A stretch of 64,000 bases of DNA. Origin: Caryophanales bacterium UBA1188. GTDB taxonomy: Bacteria > Bacillota_I > Bacilli_A > Izemoplasmatales > UBA1188. Positions 1 through 10,500 of this stretch are shown piece after piece. Every line of letters starts with the position of its first letter. Position 1 is the first letter of the stretch. The notes beneath the pieces are model-generated. The model worked only from the letters and a program-made list of their open reading frames with translations, was not told the DNA's origin and did no database searches. A program made the translations under genes and the position numbers. The DNA lies in the NCBI GenBank assembly GCA_002310135.1, contig DBYK01000003.1:294282-358281 (forward strand). The letters run 5' to 3'.

Positions 1-1401
1 TGCATCAACTATTTTAACATTTACTATCTTACCTATATATTTAGAATCACCTTTAATGTTCACTAGTTTATTATTTTCAGTATAACCCATTAAAGTGTCA
101 GGTTGGTTTTTGGATGTGCCTTCTATTAATACTTTAACTATCTTATCTTTAAATCTTAAGTTTCCTCTTTTATATCCTTCATTTACTAATTCATTTAATC
201 TATATAATCTATCATATTGTACTTCTTCAGTGATAGATTCATCTATATATGAATATGCAGGAGTTCCTTCTCTTTTTGAAAAGATGAAAGTATAAGCTCC
301 TTCAAAATTACATCTTTTAAAGAGATCTAATGTTTCTTTGAAATCTTCTTCAGTTTCAGATGGGAATCCTACAATTATATCTGTGGTTATAGATACATTA
401 GGAATTTCTTTATAGATTTTATCTACTAAAGATATGAACTCTTCTTTAGTATATTTTCTATTCATTTTATGAAGTACTTTATTTGAACCAGACTGAACAG
501 GTAAGTGAATAGATGGCATTATATTTGAAGAATTCTTGATAGCTTCTATTTGTTTATCATCAAAATCTTTTGGATTATTAGTTGTGAATCTAATTCTTTC
601 TATACCTAATTTAGATAAATCATTTAATAAATCACCGAAATCGTATTTGAATCCAACAAAGTCCTTCCCATATGCATTAACGTTTTGACCTAGAAGAGTT
701 ATTTCTTTATAACCTTCTTTTATTAAGCCTTCTACTTCTTTGATGATGTTTTCTTTTAATCTAGATCTTTCTTTTCCTCTTGTATATGGCACTATACAAT
801 AGGTACAGAATTCATCACAACCATACATGATTGGAACCCAAGCTTTGATGTTGCTTTCTCTTACTATTGGGATATTTTCGACTATATCTCCTTCATAACT
901 CAACACATCTACATATCTTTCTATATTACTCATTGTGTTATATAAAATTTTAGGTAGAGAATCGATGTTGTGAGTTCCAAAGATGAAATCTACGTTTTGA
1001 TATTTAGTTAATAGTTTATTAATAACTGATTCTTCTTGAGCCATACAACCTGAAAGTCCAATTATAAGATTTGGATTTTTTCTTTTGAGTTGTTTTAGGC
1101 GACCTAATTCACCAAATACTTTATCTTCAGCATTCTTTCTTATTGCACATGTATTCATGAGTATTAAATCAGCTTTAGATAAATCATAAGTAATAGTAAA
1201 AGACATCTCCTCTAAGAGACCTCTTATCTTTTCAGAATCTGATTCATTTCCTTGACAACCATAAGTGTAAAGATAATAAGTTTTATCTTTACCTAAATTT
1301 TTATATGATTCATCTAAAACAAATTCTTTGAATACATTGTTTTTATCTAATCTTTTTCTTTCTTGAATGACTTTTGGTGAATTAATAATATTAGTTTTCA
1401 T
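1..1401 (-). CDS. miaB: tRNA-2-methylthio-N6-dimethylallyladenosine synthase MiaB (3' end cut by window)
   Basis: Radical-SAM methylthiotransferase that adds the 2-methylthio group to i6A37 of tRNAs reading UNN codons; cytoplasmic, with two [4Fe-4S] clusters. I translated the leftward frame from the ATG at 1399-1401 to the window edge without a stop (467 codons). The N-terminal UPF0004 domain has its cysteines in YTYGCQGNESDSE, NTCAIRKNAED and GLSGCMAQEE. The radical-SAM cluster motif is CDEFCTYC. The C-terminal part reads as a TRAM domain (FKDKIVKVLIEG...), so only a few residues should be missing. It lies just downstream of rny, a common Firmicute arrangement. No clear Shine-Dalgarno sequence precedes the ATG, and a hairpin sits 11 bases upstream. 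Confidence 0.93.
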   Translation of the reverse strand, partial: MKTNIINSPKVIQERKRLDKNNVFKEFVLDESYKNLGKDKTYYLYTYGCQGNESDSEKIRGLLEEMSFTITYDLSKADLILMNTCAIRKNAEDKVFGELGRLKQLKRKNPNLIIGLSGCMAQEESVINKLLTKYQNVDFIFGTHNIDSLPKILYNTMSNIERYVDVLSYEGDIVENIPIVRESNIKAWVPIMYGCDEFCTYCIVPYTRGKERSRLKENIIKEVEGLIKEGYKEITLLGQNVNAYGKDFVGFKYDFGDLLNDLSKLGIERIRFTTNNPKDFDDKQIEAIKNSSNIMPSIHLPVQSGSNKVLHKMNRKYTKEEFISLVDKIYKEIPNVSITTDIIVGFPSETEEDFKETLDLFKRCNFEGAYTFIFSKREGTPAYSYIDESITEEVQYDRLYRLNELVNEGYKRGNLRFKDKIVKVLIEGTSKNQPDTLMGYTENNKLVNIKGDSKYIGKIVNVKIVDA

Positions 1402-1412
1402 ATTCTTAAAAT

Positions 1413-1438
1413 TAATGCGAGGGATGAACCTCGCATTA
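1413..1438 (-). terminator. Perfect 10-bp hairpin between rny and miaB
   Basis: A 10-bp inverted repeat (1413-1422 with 1429-1438, 6-base loop) is followed on the minus strand by ATTTTAAG. The T run is short, so this may be a leaky terminator or an RNA processing site that tunes miaB downstream of rny. Confidence 0.55.
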
Positions 1439-1440
1439 GA

Positions 1441-3030
1441 TTATTTAGCTATTTCTTGAGCTCTTTTTTCTCTTATTACAGTTACTTTGATAGTACCAGG
1501 ATAAGTTAGGTTATCTTCAATTTCTCTCTTAACATTTCTTGCGACTAAAGTAACTTCATCATCAGAGATTTCATCAGGTTTAACCATGATGCGAATTTCT
1601 CTTCCTGCTTGAATAGCATAAGATTGTTCAACACCTTTAGTTTCATTTGCGATTGCCTCAAGTGATTCAAGGCGGTTGATGTAGTTTTCTAGTGATTCAC
1701 TTCTTGCGCCAGGTCTTGCGGCACTTAAAGCATCCGCAGCTTGAACAAGACAAGCTATAATGCTTTCAGGTTTAGCATCACCATGGTGTGATTCACAAGC
1801 ATTAATCACAACTGGATTTTCTTTGTATTTCTTTAGAAGTCCTACACCTAATTCAACGTGACTTCCTTCTACTTCATGATCAATCGCTTTACCGATATCG
1901 TGGAGTAGTCCTGCACGTTTTGCGAGTGTTTCATCTTCGCCTAATTCCGCAGCCATTTTACCTGCAAAGAAGGCTACTTCAATTGAGTGTTGTAGAACAT
2001 TTTGTCCATAAGATGTTCTATAGTAGAGTCTACCTAGTATTTTGAGTAGATCTGGATGCATTTTTCCAACACCTACTTCAAATATAGCTTTATCACCACA
2101 TTCTCTTAAGAATTGGTTAACTTCAGCTCTACTTCTTTCAACCATCTCTTCTATTCTTGCTGGGTGGATTCTTCCATCCTCAACAAGATAAGATATAGCT
2201 CTTCTTGCGACTTCCCTTCTAATAGGGTCAAAACAAGATAGAACTATAGATTCAGGATTATCATCTACGATTAAATCTACACCAGTGAGAGATTCTATAG
2301 TACGAATGTTTCTTCCCTCACGGCCGATAATTCTTCCTTTCATTTCATCATTTGGAAGTCCAACTACAGATACAGTTCTTTCGTTTGTGACATCTTGAGC
2401 GTATTTTTGAATAGCTCCACAAATGATGTTTTTAGCTTTCTTTTCAGCTTCATCTTTAGCTTTTTCTTCTTCTTCACGGATATATGAAGCGATTTCATCT
2501 CTCATATCGTCTTCAACTTTATCCAAAATTACTTTTCTTGCTTCTTCAAAACTATATTGACTTATTTCAAATAGTTTTTCTTCTTCAGACTTTACAAGTG
2601 CATCTAGTTTATTATGTTTTTCCTCAAGAGCAGTTTTTCTATCATCTAAAGATTGTTCTTTACGATCTAAATTTTCTTCACGTTTATCGAGATTGTTAGA
2701 ACGATTATCTAAAGAGTTTTCTCTCGCTTGAAGTTTGTCTTCTAAAGACTTCATTTGAGCTTTTCTCTCTTTGATATCATTGTTGCATTCCGACATCAAT
2801 TTATATGTCTCTTGTTTAGTTTCAATGATTTTATCTTTCTTTATCTGCTCAGCCTCTTTTTGAGCTGTATCAATCATATTCTTTATAGACTCTTCTGTAT
2901 CTTTAAGAGTTTTTTCATGTGACCATACTCTTATAAAGAAACCTAATAATAGTCCACCACCTAAAGCGATGATACCAACAAACACTAGCCAAATAGGCTC
3001 TAAACTAGAAGCATAAAATAAATTATACAC
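1441..3030 (-). CDS. rny: Ribonuclease Y
   Basis: Membrane-anchored endoribonuclease that starts mRNA decay and acts in Firmicute RNA processing. The 529 residues match the family's usual 510-530. There is one N-terminal transmembrane segment (about residues 12-32, rich in V, G and L), then a long charged coiled coil to about residue 200. A KH domain follows (GLPNDEMKGRIIGREGRN, IESLTGVDLIVDD), and then a metal-binding HD domain with LLHDIGKAIDHE, ESHHGD and AADALSAARPG. The start is supported by GGAGG upstream and by the membrane anchor lying right at the N terminus. It has its own promoter-like sequence upstream and is followed by a hairpin and miaB. Confidence 0.97.
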   Translation of the reverse strand: MYNLFYASSLEPIWLVFVGIIALGGGLLLGFFIRVWSHEKTLKDTEESIKNMIDTAQKEAEQIKKDKIIETKQETYKLMSECNNDIKERKAQMKSLEDKLQARENSLDNRSNNLDKREENLDRKEQSLDDRKTALEEKHNKLDALVKSEEEKLFEISQYSFEEARKVILDKVEDDMRDEIASYIREEEEKAKDEAEKKAKNIICGAIQKYAQDVTNERTVSVVGLPNDEMKGRIIGREGRNIRTIESLTGVDLIVDDNPESIVLSCFDPIRREVARRAISYLVEDGRIHPARIEEMVERSRAEVNQFLRECGDKAIFEVGVGKMHPDLLKILGRLYYRTSYGQNVLQHSIEVAFFAGKMAAELGEDETLAKRAGLLHDIGKAIDHEVEGSHVELGVGLLKKYKENPVVINACESHHGDAKPESIIACLVQAADALSAARPGARSESLENYINRLESLEAIANETKGVEQSYAIQAGREIRIMVKPDEISDDEVTLVARNVKREIEDNLTYPGTIKVTVIREKRAQEIAK

Positions 3031-3089
3031 AATATGCCTCCAATTTTTATATATTTTAAGTCTCTCAACTTAATTATCGTACCTTTGTT

Positions 3090-3119
3090 ATTATAGCAAA
3101 AATTACACATATAAGTCAA
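3090..3119 (-). promoter_or_regulatory. Predicted sigma-A promoter of rny
   Basis: On the minus strand TTGACT (-35) is followed after 18 bases by TATAAT (-10), about 60 bases upstream of the rny start. This is close to consensus for the housekeeping sigma factor. Confidence 0.6.
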
Positions 3120-3162
3120 TTTTATTATAATAAAATATAACTGATTATTATATATAAACAAA

Positions 3163-3185
3163 AAAAACTACCTAAAGTAGTTTTT
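3163..3185 (-). terminator. Rho-independent terminator of the 158-aa gene
   Basis: A 9-bp stem (AAAAACTAC with GTAGTTTTT) has a 5-base loop overlapping the stop codon of the 158-aa gene. A run of T follows on the minus strand. Confidence 0.75.
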
Positions 3186-3648
3186 GTTCATATTCTTTTT
3201 TAATAATCTTATAACTTCTTGGAGTTATGTATGCTGAACTTGAAGATAATACTCTTAAATAATTTAGTAGTGTTTCTTCACTACTAATTGCGTATTCAAG
3301 TCTATTCAAGTTATCAGTGAAATTATTAGGTAAATTTAATGGATTAATCACAGATTGATTATTCTTTAATGCTTCATCACCTATTAAAAGCACTCTTTTA
3401 GCTTCATACAAATATCCAGTTAAAGCGATTGTTTTATATATTCCAAATAATAAAGTTATATAAACAACATTTTCTTTTTCTATTAAATTTATATAAGCTT
3501 CAAGTGTTTCTTTATATTTACCACTATTTCTTAATATATTGATGTTATCTAATATTGGTTTAATGTAACTAGGACAAGCATTAGCGGTAATAGTCGAATT
3601 CTCAATTAGTGACAAGATTCTACTTGCCATCTCTTTTAATTGATTCAT
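3172..3648 (-). CDS. Hypothetical helical protein, 158 aa
   Basis: I do not recognise this protein. It is 158 residues, predicted all-helical, with no signal peptide or clear membrane span. A central GKYKETLEAYINLIEKEN segment resembles a single TPR-like helix pair, but one pair is not enough for a family call. It is monocistronic, between the promoter region of rny and the terminator of the large lipoprotein gene, with its own terminator overlapping the stop codon. The upstream sequence AATTTGGAGGAATAATTCA carries a strong GGAGG ribosome site before the ATG, which supports a real gene. Confidence 0.6.
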   Translation of the reverse strand: MNQLKEMASRILSLIENSTITANACPSYIKPILDNINILRNSGKYKETLEAYINLIEKENVVYITLLFGIYKTIALTGYLYEAKRVLLIGDEALKNNQSVINPLNLPNNFTDNLNRLEYAISSEETLLNYLRVLSSSSAYITPRSYKIIKKEYEQKLL

Positions 3649-3771
3649 TGAATTATTCCTCCAAATTAAATTGTTCTATAAAAAGTATTATTACACCTTT
3701 AATTTAACATGAGAAATCACGTTTGTCAATTTATAGAGGCTAAGACCTAATTATATGTGAATAAATAAAAA

Positions 3772-3800
3772 TTGAGATATGATTTTAAATCATAACTCAA
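3772..3800 (-). terminator. Terminator of the 1.2-kaa lipoprotein gene
   Basis: Inverted repeat of about 12 bp (TTGAGTTATGAT with a near-complementary ATCATATCTCAA) followed on the minus strand by TTTTTATTTATT. It lies 17 bases past the TGA stop of the lipoprotein gene. That position is local evidence that this TGA is read as a stop. Confidence 0.75.
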
Positions 3801-3817
3801 CTTTTAATTAAGATTAA

Positions 3818-6800
3818 TCAATAATTTGGGATATTTTCAATAGAAAGTGTACCTATTGAATCTTCTATATTGATAATAGTTGAACGTCTTACATATATGC
3901 CACTTGTATGTGATTCTTTTAGTTCTACTTTTATTCCATAAATATATGAAGTCTTAATATTACATCCATTAATATTTGAGATTATTTGAGTATAATCTTT
4001 ATCATATGAAGGTTGATAATAATATAAGGCAGCACTACTTTCTATGGTTGTTTCTATTTCAGTATCACTTATATTAATAGTTCCACCATTAGCCCTTAAG
4101 GCAGGGCCTAATGTGGATTTAATAATAGAATCTGAAATATTGATATATACATCTTTTGAAGTATCATATGAATTCTCTCCAATACTTAAAGCATAAAGAG
4201 TATTATCATTATTTAATATCTTACAATTTGAAATATTAAAAGTCCAAGCGTTATATCCACTATGTCCACCGCCCATAAATTGCGCTCCATAGATAGTGAT
4301 ATTATCTAATGAAATAATCAGTTCAGATATTTTAGTATTTCCATCATAATATTGAGTAAATGAATAATTATTATTCAAATCATATTTAATGACACTTTCA
4401 TTAGAAGATGAATTCATAAATTTTAAATCAATTATTCTATCTACACTTGAATTATCTCTATTAGATATAGTTATTTTCGCACCTAAAGAATGACCATTCA
4501 AATCTATTATTAATTTATATGGATTAATTCCTATGTAAGTTTCATCACTTAAACCATTATAATAATTTAGTTGAATATCATCGCTTCCATCGCCTAAATC
4601 ACTAAGGATAGTTATTTTATCTGCGATATGAATGAAATTATTAAAATCATTAATTGTTCTAACTGATACTTCTAAAGTTGCACCTTCTTTAAATGTGATA
4701 GTATGACCAAGTGCATTAATCCTATATTCTCCTAAATCTAAGCAAGTGTCTTTAGGTATTTCAACATTCTCACTTAAAAATATATTACTGGATAATATAA
4801 ATCTTTCATAATTTAATCCATCAAGTTCATCAAGCAATGAAACATTTTTAATATTTCTTTTAATTACAAATCCAACTTCTTTTTCTCCATATAGATATTC
4901 ATTGAATATATCAGTAATATTTAATCTGACTGATGCATTACCTGAATTTATATTATTATTATATTCTATATTATATTTAGATGAATCGATTATATTATCT
5001 AAATATTTGATAGTAAGTGTTGGAGTACATTCTTCTCCTGAATATAGTATTTCATTATATTCAAGTTCAATATTTTCATCATTTAGTAATTTTCTTTCAT
5101 ATAATCTTCCATCTCCACTAACCTTTATTTTTGATGTGTCTATAGAAAATATTAAGTTATTATTAATAATTGGGTTTGTTGGGTTTTGGATATTTGAATA
5201 ATAATCATATAAAGATTCTATATAAATAATTCCATCATTGATGATATTTCCAATATTATTAATTCTATTATTCTCATAACCATTTTTAAGAAATAATCCA
5301 ATGTTTTCTATACTTAATTCATCTCCTATATCACTTACATATATAGTACCTAAGTTTATTAAGTCAACGCCTCTTAAGACTAACCTATAGCCATTAGTAT
5401 AAAGATTCACCCCATTTGAAACATTGATATTAAAGTGTGTTTCAATATCATTTGATAAATAAATATTTGCGTAATTTATATTACCTAATGCAGTGCTTAA
5501 AGAAGATGCATCACTTACATATTTATTTCCTTTTAATATTTCATATTTAAGGGTTATTTTTCCATCATATTTATAATATCTATCACTAATTGTTATTTCT
5601 GCGTATCTCTCCCCAGAACTAATAAATTCAATATTATTTTTCATATATTGAATTTTTCCTTGATTATCTAGATAATAATATGAAATATTGTAATAATCAC
5701 TTGAAATAGCCTCACCATCTATTTTAAATGATGGTTTATGCATTTCTTCATCATATACAATTTCTTGATAATCAAGCGAAACACTTACATCTTTTAAATC
5801 ATATTTTAAATTGAATGGGATATTAAATATATTTGAATACGCAAATATCTCACCAGTATTTATAATTTCACCAACACTTAAAACTACTATATCTTTAGAA
5901 AACGCAATTCTAGATTTATTTATAAAGCTACCTTCATTCTCAAATGAAGATCCAAGAATATAACTATCACCATTTATGGTGATTAATTCTTTATTTTCAA
6001 ATGAAGTATTAGTAGATAAATTAAGATTATTTATAGTTAATTTATTATTATTTTTAAAATTAATATTATTCATTCCAGTTGATGAAATGAGACCTACAGT
6101 CATTTCGCCGTTATTAATAAATTCAATATTATTATTTGATGAATAAATACTAATTTTAGTTGAATTAATTATATTATTGTTAGTGAAATTATTATATGAA
6201 TAGATATTTTCAATATCTACTTCACCATTATTAATAAATGTACCATTATTTAAAGAAATATTAGTTGAAACTAGTCTTCCATTATTGGTGAAATTACCAT
6301 CTGAATTAAGACTATGTACATTTAAAGTTTCATCTTCATCTATGATGAAATCTTCTAAAATATATAAATATGTATTTTTATCATATGTATATTCGTTAAA
6401 TGCTTTTAGTGCTTTATATTCTTTTAATTCTTCATAAGATGAAAAAGTGATACTACTTTTAATTATGTTGTATGTTAATTCAAATGAACCAAAATATAGC
6501 GAATCATTTTCACTTGCGCTAAATCTTACTTTAGCTTCACCAACCCTATCATAGTCCTCATATTCACCAAATAATAATAGATTATTATCTATATAAACTT
6601 TTAATTTATTTTGATTAGTATCTAAATTAAATGGGATATTCAAAGAAGAATATGTCACATTTTCTTCTTTCAATTCTTTTCTTAATACTATTCTTCCATG
6701 ATTAAAAGTATCCATATCGAAATCATTATTAGTATAAATAGAACCAAATGTTTTAGAAACATTACCACTATTTATATATGAACCACTATTATAAATAACT

Positions 6801-7411
6801 CCACTATTAGAAAAATCGCCTCTATTATCGATTATTCCATCATTATATAGAGAAGTTCCTTCTAAAATAATTAAAGATCCAAGAATAGTAATTTTTGCGT
6901 TATTTCTAATAATAGAATTACTAATCATAACTTCTTTTGAAACTGGAATAGTAATATCTTCATCAAAAGTTATATTAGATGAAAGAGAAATTCTTGAATG
7001 ATTCTTATCACCTAAAGCGCTTAAGAATTCACCCATACCTTCAACTCTTACAATTTGAGTTGATGGCATAATCTCAAATTGTTTAGTGATAGATCCATAT
7101 AAATATTCATTATCTTCATTTGCGCTAATTATTACACTCGCAACTCCTACTTCAATATTATTAGAATAAACAAAAGAGAATGAAGAAAAAGGAATATATC
7201 TATTATCGCTATATATCCTTAGATCATTTTTAGAAAATGTTATTTCATCTCCTGTATAATTAAAACTAGAAATGATTTGAACCATATCAGGAGTCAATTC
7301 TTTTTTATTATTTGTTTCTTTTGTCGTATTAAATAAACCACAAGATGTAAGATGAATAAAGCAAAACAAAAAAACGATAAAAGAAATAAATAAAATAATT
7401 CTTCTTCTCAC
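3818..7411 (-). CDS. Large surface lipoprotein with MBG-like and beta-helix-like repeats
   Basis: Predicted surface lipoprotein of about 1197 aa. A basic start, a hydrophobic stretch (IILFISFIVFLFCFIHL) and the lipobox LTSC place lipidation at about Cys24. The body alternates two repeat types. The first is about 80-residue immunoglobulin-like segments resembling MBG repeats (YTGDEITFSKNDL... ASVIISANED... YGSITKQFEI), seen near the N terminus, around residues 280-330, 560-650 and 780-860. The second is Asn/Gly-rich short repeats (FINNGEVDIENI, SGVIYNSGSYINSGNV) that look like right-handed beta-helix coils. The start is taken at a GTG (codon 4 of the longest frame), because AGAAGGTG lies 6 bases upstream of it. 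A GTG nine bases further up has the ribosome site overlapping it. Function is unknown; adhesion or binding is inferred only from architecture. Confidence 0.8.
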   Translation of the reverse strand: MRRRIILFISFIVFLFCFIHLTSCGLFNTTKETNNKKELTPDMVQIISSFNYTGDEITFSKNDLRIYSDNRYIPFSSFSFVYSNNIEVGVASVIISANEDNEYLYGSITKQFEIMPSTQIVRVEGMGEFLSALGDKNHSRISLSSNITFDEDITIPVSKEVMISNSIIRNNAKITILGSLIILEGTSLYNDGIIDNRGDFSNSGVIYNSGSYINSGNVSKTFGSIYTNNDFDMDTFNHGRIVLRKELKEENVTYSSLNIPFNLDTNQNKLKVYIDNNLLLFGEYEDYDRVGEAKVRFSASENDSLYFGSFELTYNIIKSSITFSSYEELKEYKALKAFNEYTYDKNTYLYILEDFIIDEDETLNVHSLNSDGNFTNNGRLVSTNISLNNGTFINNGEVDIENIYSYNNFTNNNIINSTKISIYSSNNNIEFINNGEMTVGLISSTGMNNINFKNNNKLTINNLNLSTNTSFENKELITINGDSYILGSSFENEGSFINKSRIAFSKDIVVLSVGEIINTGEIFAYSNIFNIPFNLKYDLKDVSVSLDYQEIVYDEEMHKPSFKIDGEAISSDYYNISYYYLDNQGKIQYMKNNIEFISSGERYAEITISDRYYKYDGKITLKYEILKGNKYVSDASSLSTALGNINYANIYLSNDIETHFNINVSNGVNLYTNGYRLVLRGVDLINLGTIYVSDIGDELSIENIGLFLKNGYENNRINNIGNIINDGIIYIESLYDYYSNIQNPTNPIINNNLIFSIDTSKIKVSGDGRLYERKLLNDENIELEYNEILYSGEECTPTLTIKYLDNIIDSSKYNIEYNNNINSGNASVRLNITDIFNEYLYGEKEVGFVIKRNIKNVSLLDELDGLNYERFILSSNIFLSENVEIPKDTCLDLGEYRINALGHTITFKEGATLEVSVRTINDFNNFIHIADKITILSDLGDGSDDIQLNYYNGLSDETYIGINPYKLIIDLNGHSLGAKITISNRDNSSVDRIIDLKFMNSSSNESVIKYDLNNNYSFTQYYDGNTKISELIISLDNITIYGAQFMGGGHSGYNAWTFNISNCKILNNDNTLYALSIGENSYDTSKDVYINISDSIIKSTLGPALRANGGTINISDTEIETTIESSAALYYYQPSYDKDYTQIISNINGCNIKTSYIYGIKVELKESHTSGIYVRRSTIINIEDSIGTLSIENIPNY

Positions 7412-7475
7412 CTCAATCACCTTCTTTGTATCTTAATATTATCATATTATTTAATATTAAACAAACAATAATAAA

Positions 7476-7495
7476 AGGCGAGCGTAAACTCGCCT
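7476..7495 (-). terminator. Terminator of the LRR lipoprotein gene
   Basis: A 7-bp GC-rich stem (AGGCGAG with CTCGCCT) and 6-base loop, followed on the minus strand by TTTATTATTGTTT. It lies just downstream of the 1100-aa lipoprotein gene. Confidence 0.8.
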
Positions 7496-7511
7496 AATTA
7501 TTTTTAGAATA

Positions 7512-10500
7512 CTACCAAGGAGTAGCTACACCATCAACATAATGCCAGTAGGAACCAACATCTACTGGTTCACTTTCACTATAATAATATACAGTCCCAG
7601 TAGTAGGTGTATTAGACAATAAACTATATTGAGAAACGTTGCCAGCATAGAATATGTTTGTTAGAGATGAACAATTATAGAATGCGCTGTATCCAATTGA
7701 TGTAACACTTTCTGGGATAGTGATAGATGTTAAAGATGAACAACCAGAAAACGCAAAATTATCAATTTTTGTTACACTTTCTGGGATAGTGATAGATGTT
7801 AAAGATGTGCAATCAGAGAAAGCATGTGTATATATTCTTGATGCATTAGTTATTGTTATTTCTTTTAATGAAGCTGGATAATAACACACACCATAATATA
7901 CGGAAGCTAAATAAGACCCAGGGTAATAACTGTTTCCAAATATAATTCCTAAATCGCCTCTATAACCTGCGCATTCTACATCGTATATGTAATGCAATGG
8001 TATTGAAAGTGATCTTAAATATGAACAACCACTAAATGATCCTCCATAAACATATATTACATTACCACCTTCAAAATTTGAACCATCAAAATCCTCTATA
8101 TTAAGATTCTTACACTTAATAAAATAGATATCATCATCATACCTAAAATATTCATAATCATCATTATTAACATATTCAAAATTTTGATTACAATTATATT
8201 CTATCTCGATGTTACTGTTTACGTAATTTGAAACATTTTGATTCCACTTAGCTTTCGCCCCTCTATAGTATATCTTTTTAATTCCATCAGAGGATATTGC
8301 GTAATTATCGATGTTTCTAAGGCCTTCTGGAATTATCAAAGGAAAATGTGAATTTTTAAATGCATATTCTTTTATTGTTGTAACAGAATCTGGCAATTCT
8401 ATATACATAATATTGTAGCAATTGGCAAATGCATATCTTTCAATTTTTATTAATGAATTTGGTAATGATACTTTTTTTATTGATGTACAGCCATAAAAGG
8501 CGTATGGCCCTATTTCCGTAACACCTTCAGGAATAATTAAATTCTCTATTAATTCTCCATTTAAATATAAATTGTGAGCAAAAAACAATAATCCTTGATA
8601 ATTGCTCCAATAATTACTACTTATTTGAACATATGATTCTAAATCATTGATATATAATGCTTTTAATTTTCTTGGATTTTCAAAACTGCTGATATATTTT
8701 ATTGTGCTTGACAATGTGATGCTCTTTAGCGAATGACAATTATCAAATCCGTATACATCAATCCATGAATCATCAAATACTAAATTAATAGTGCTATTAT
8801 CTGTTAGATTTTTTAGTACACCATTCTTTGCAACAACATATCTATTTGTATATCTTAAAATAAGATATAAATCTTGTGGAATGTTACTTTCATCATAATC
8901 AAATAAAGATAATAACATTGTGTTTTCCGCTTCCATAGTTAATCTTTTTAGATTAAATGAACCTAGAAGCATACAATCACCATAAGACATAATACCTTCA
9001 TTTAATACTAATTCTTCTAGTGATGACATATTACTAAATGCATTATCACCTATTTCAGTTATAGTATTTGGTAATGTGATTTTTTCTATTGTTTCATTAT
9101 TATTAAAGAGGTTATTATCAAGTTTTTTAACTAATTTATTATTAATTGTACTTGGTATTTGAATATTAGTGTCTTCGCCAATATATCTAGTAATAGTAAT
9201 ATCATCATTATCATCTACTGTATATTCATAATCTCCAGCAACTTCTCTCCACATTGCTTTTAATTCTATTACTTCTTGAACTCCTTCATATGTGAATGGT
9301 AATTCTACTAATTCCTCATTTAAATACCAACCAATAAAGATGTCGGCATCTCTTATAGGAGTTGGGAATTCTTGAATTGTTCCTGAACCAGTAACTTCTA
9401 AATCATCAATTTCACTACCACCATTTGAATTAAATGTAATAGTATAAAGAGGTTTCCAAAAAGCAGTTAGCTCTATGCTTCTTGGTTCTTTATAGATATT
9501 GTCTTCATAAGGTTCACCATTTAAATACCAACCACCAAAGATGTATCCATCTTTTGTGGCTATAGGTAATTCAAATACTTCATCGAATGTTACTCGCATA
9601 GAGCTTACATTACATGAGCCACCATTTGACCTAAATACAATAGTATAGTTGTTTGCTTCCCACTTCGCAGATAATTCAATATCTTTAGTAACTATATAAC
9701 CACTAAAGATCCATTTTTCATCATCAACAAACCAACCATTAAATGTATAACCTGGTCTTGTTGGGTCAGATGGTTTCACTACATTATGTAATTCTAATAC
9801 TTCTTGACTTGGAACTTGACTTCCTTCTTTTGAATCAAAAGAAACAGTATATTTTATTTCTTCTTTTGTTGCGAGTCTTCCATTAACTAAATCATCAAGC
9901 CATTCAGATTCATCTTTAGTATATTCTGGATGAGCTTCTAAATATATTTCATATGCTGATTTACCTGTATCACCTTTTGGACCTACAGCACCATTATTAA
10001 TGGTGAATTCAAATGTGCTTCCATCTGAATATGTTAGAAGATATGTATCAACTAGACCTTCAATATTAGTTTTTTCTATTGATTCGATGCCTACACCATC
10101 ACTTCCATTTTTAATGGTGAATTCATAAGTGTTTCCGTTAGTATAGGTAATTAGGTAGTTATCAATTAATCCATTACTTTCAGTTTTAACAATTGATTCA
10201 ACACCTACACCATTTTCTCCTTTTTCACCATTATTAATAGTGAACGCAAAAGTATTATCATTAGAATAAGTGATAAGGTATGTGTCAACTAAACCTTCAG
10301 TATTGACTTTTTGAATTGATGCAATTCCAATACCAATTTCTCCAGTTGCGCCATTACTTACTGTAAAGGCATAAGTATTGCCATTGCTGTATGTAATTAA
10401 ATATGTGTCAACTAAACCTTCAGTACCTATTTTTTCTATTGATTCTATACCGACTCCAGGGTCGCCTTGTTCACCTTTTGGCCCTTCTATACCTTCATCA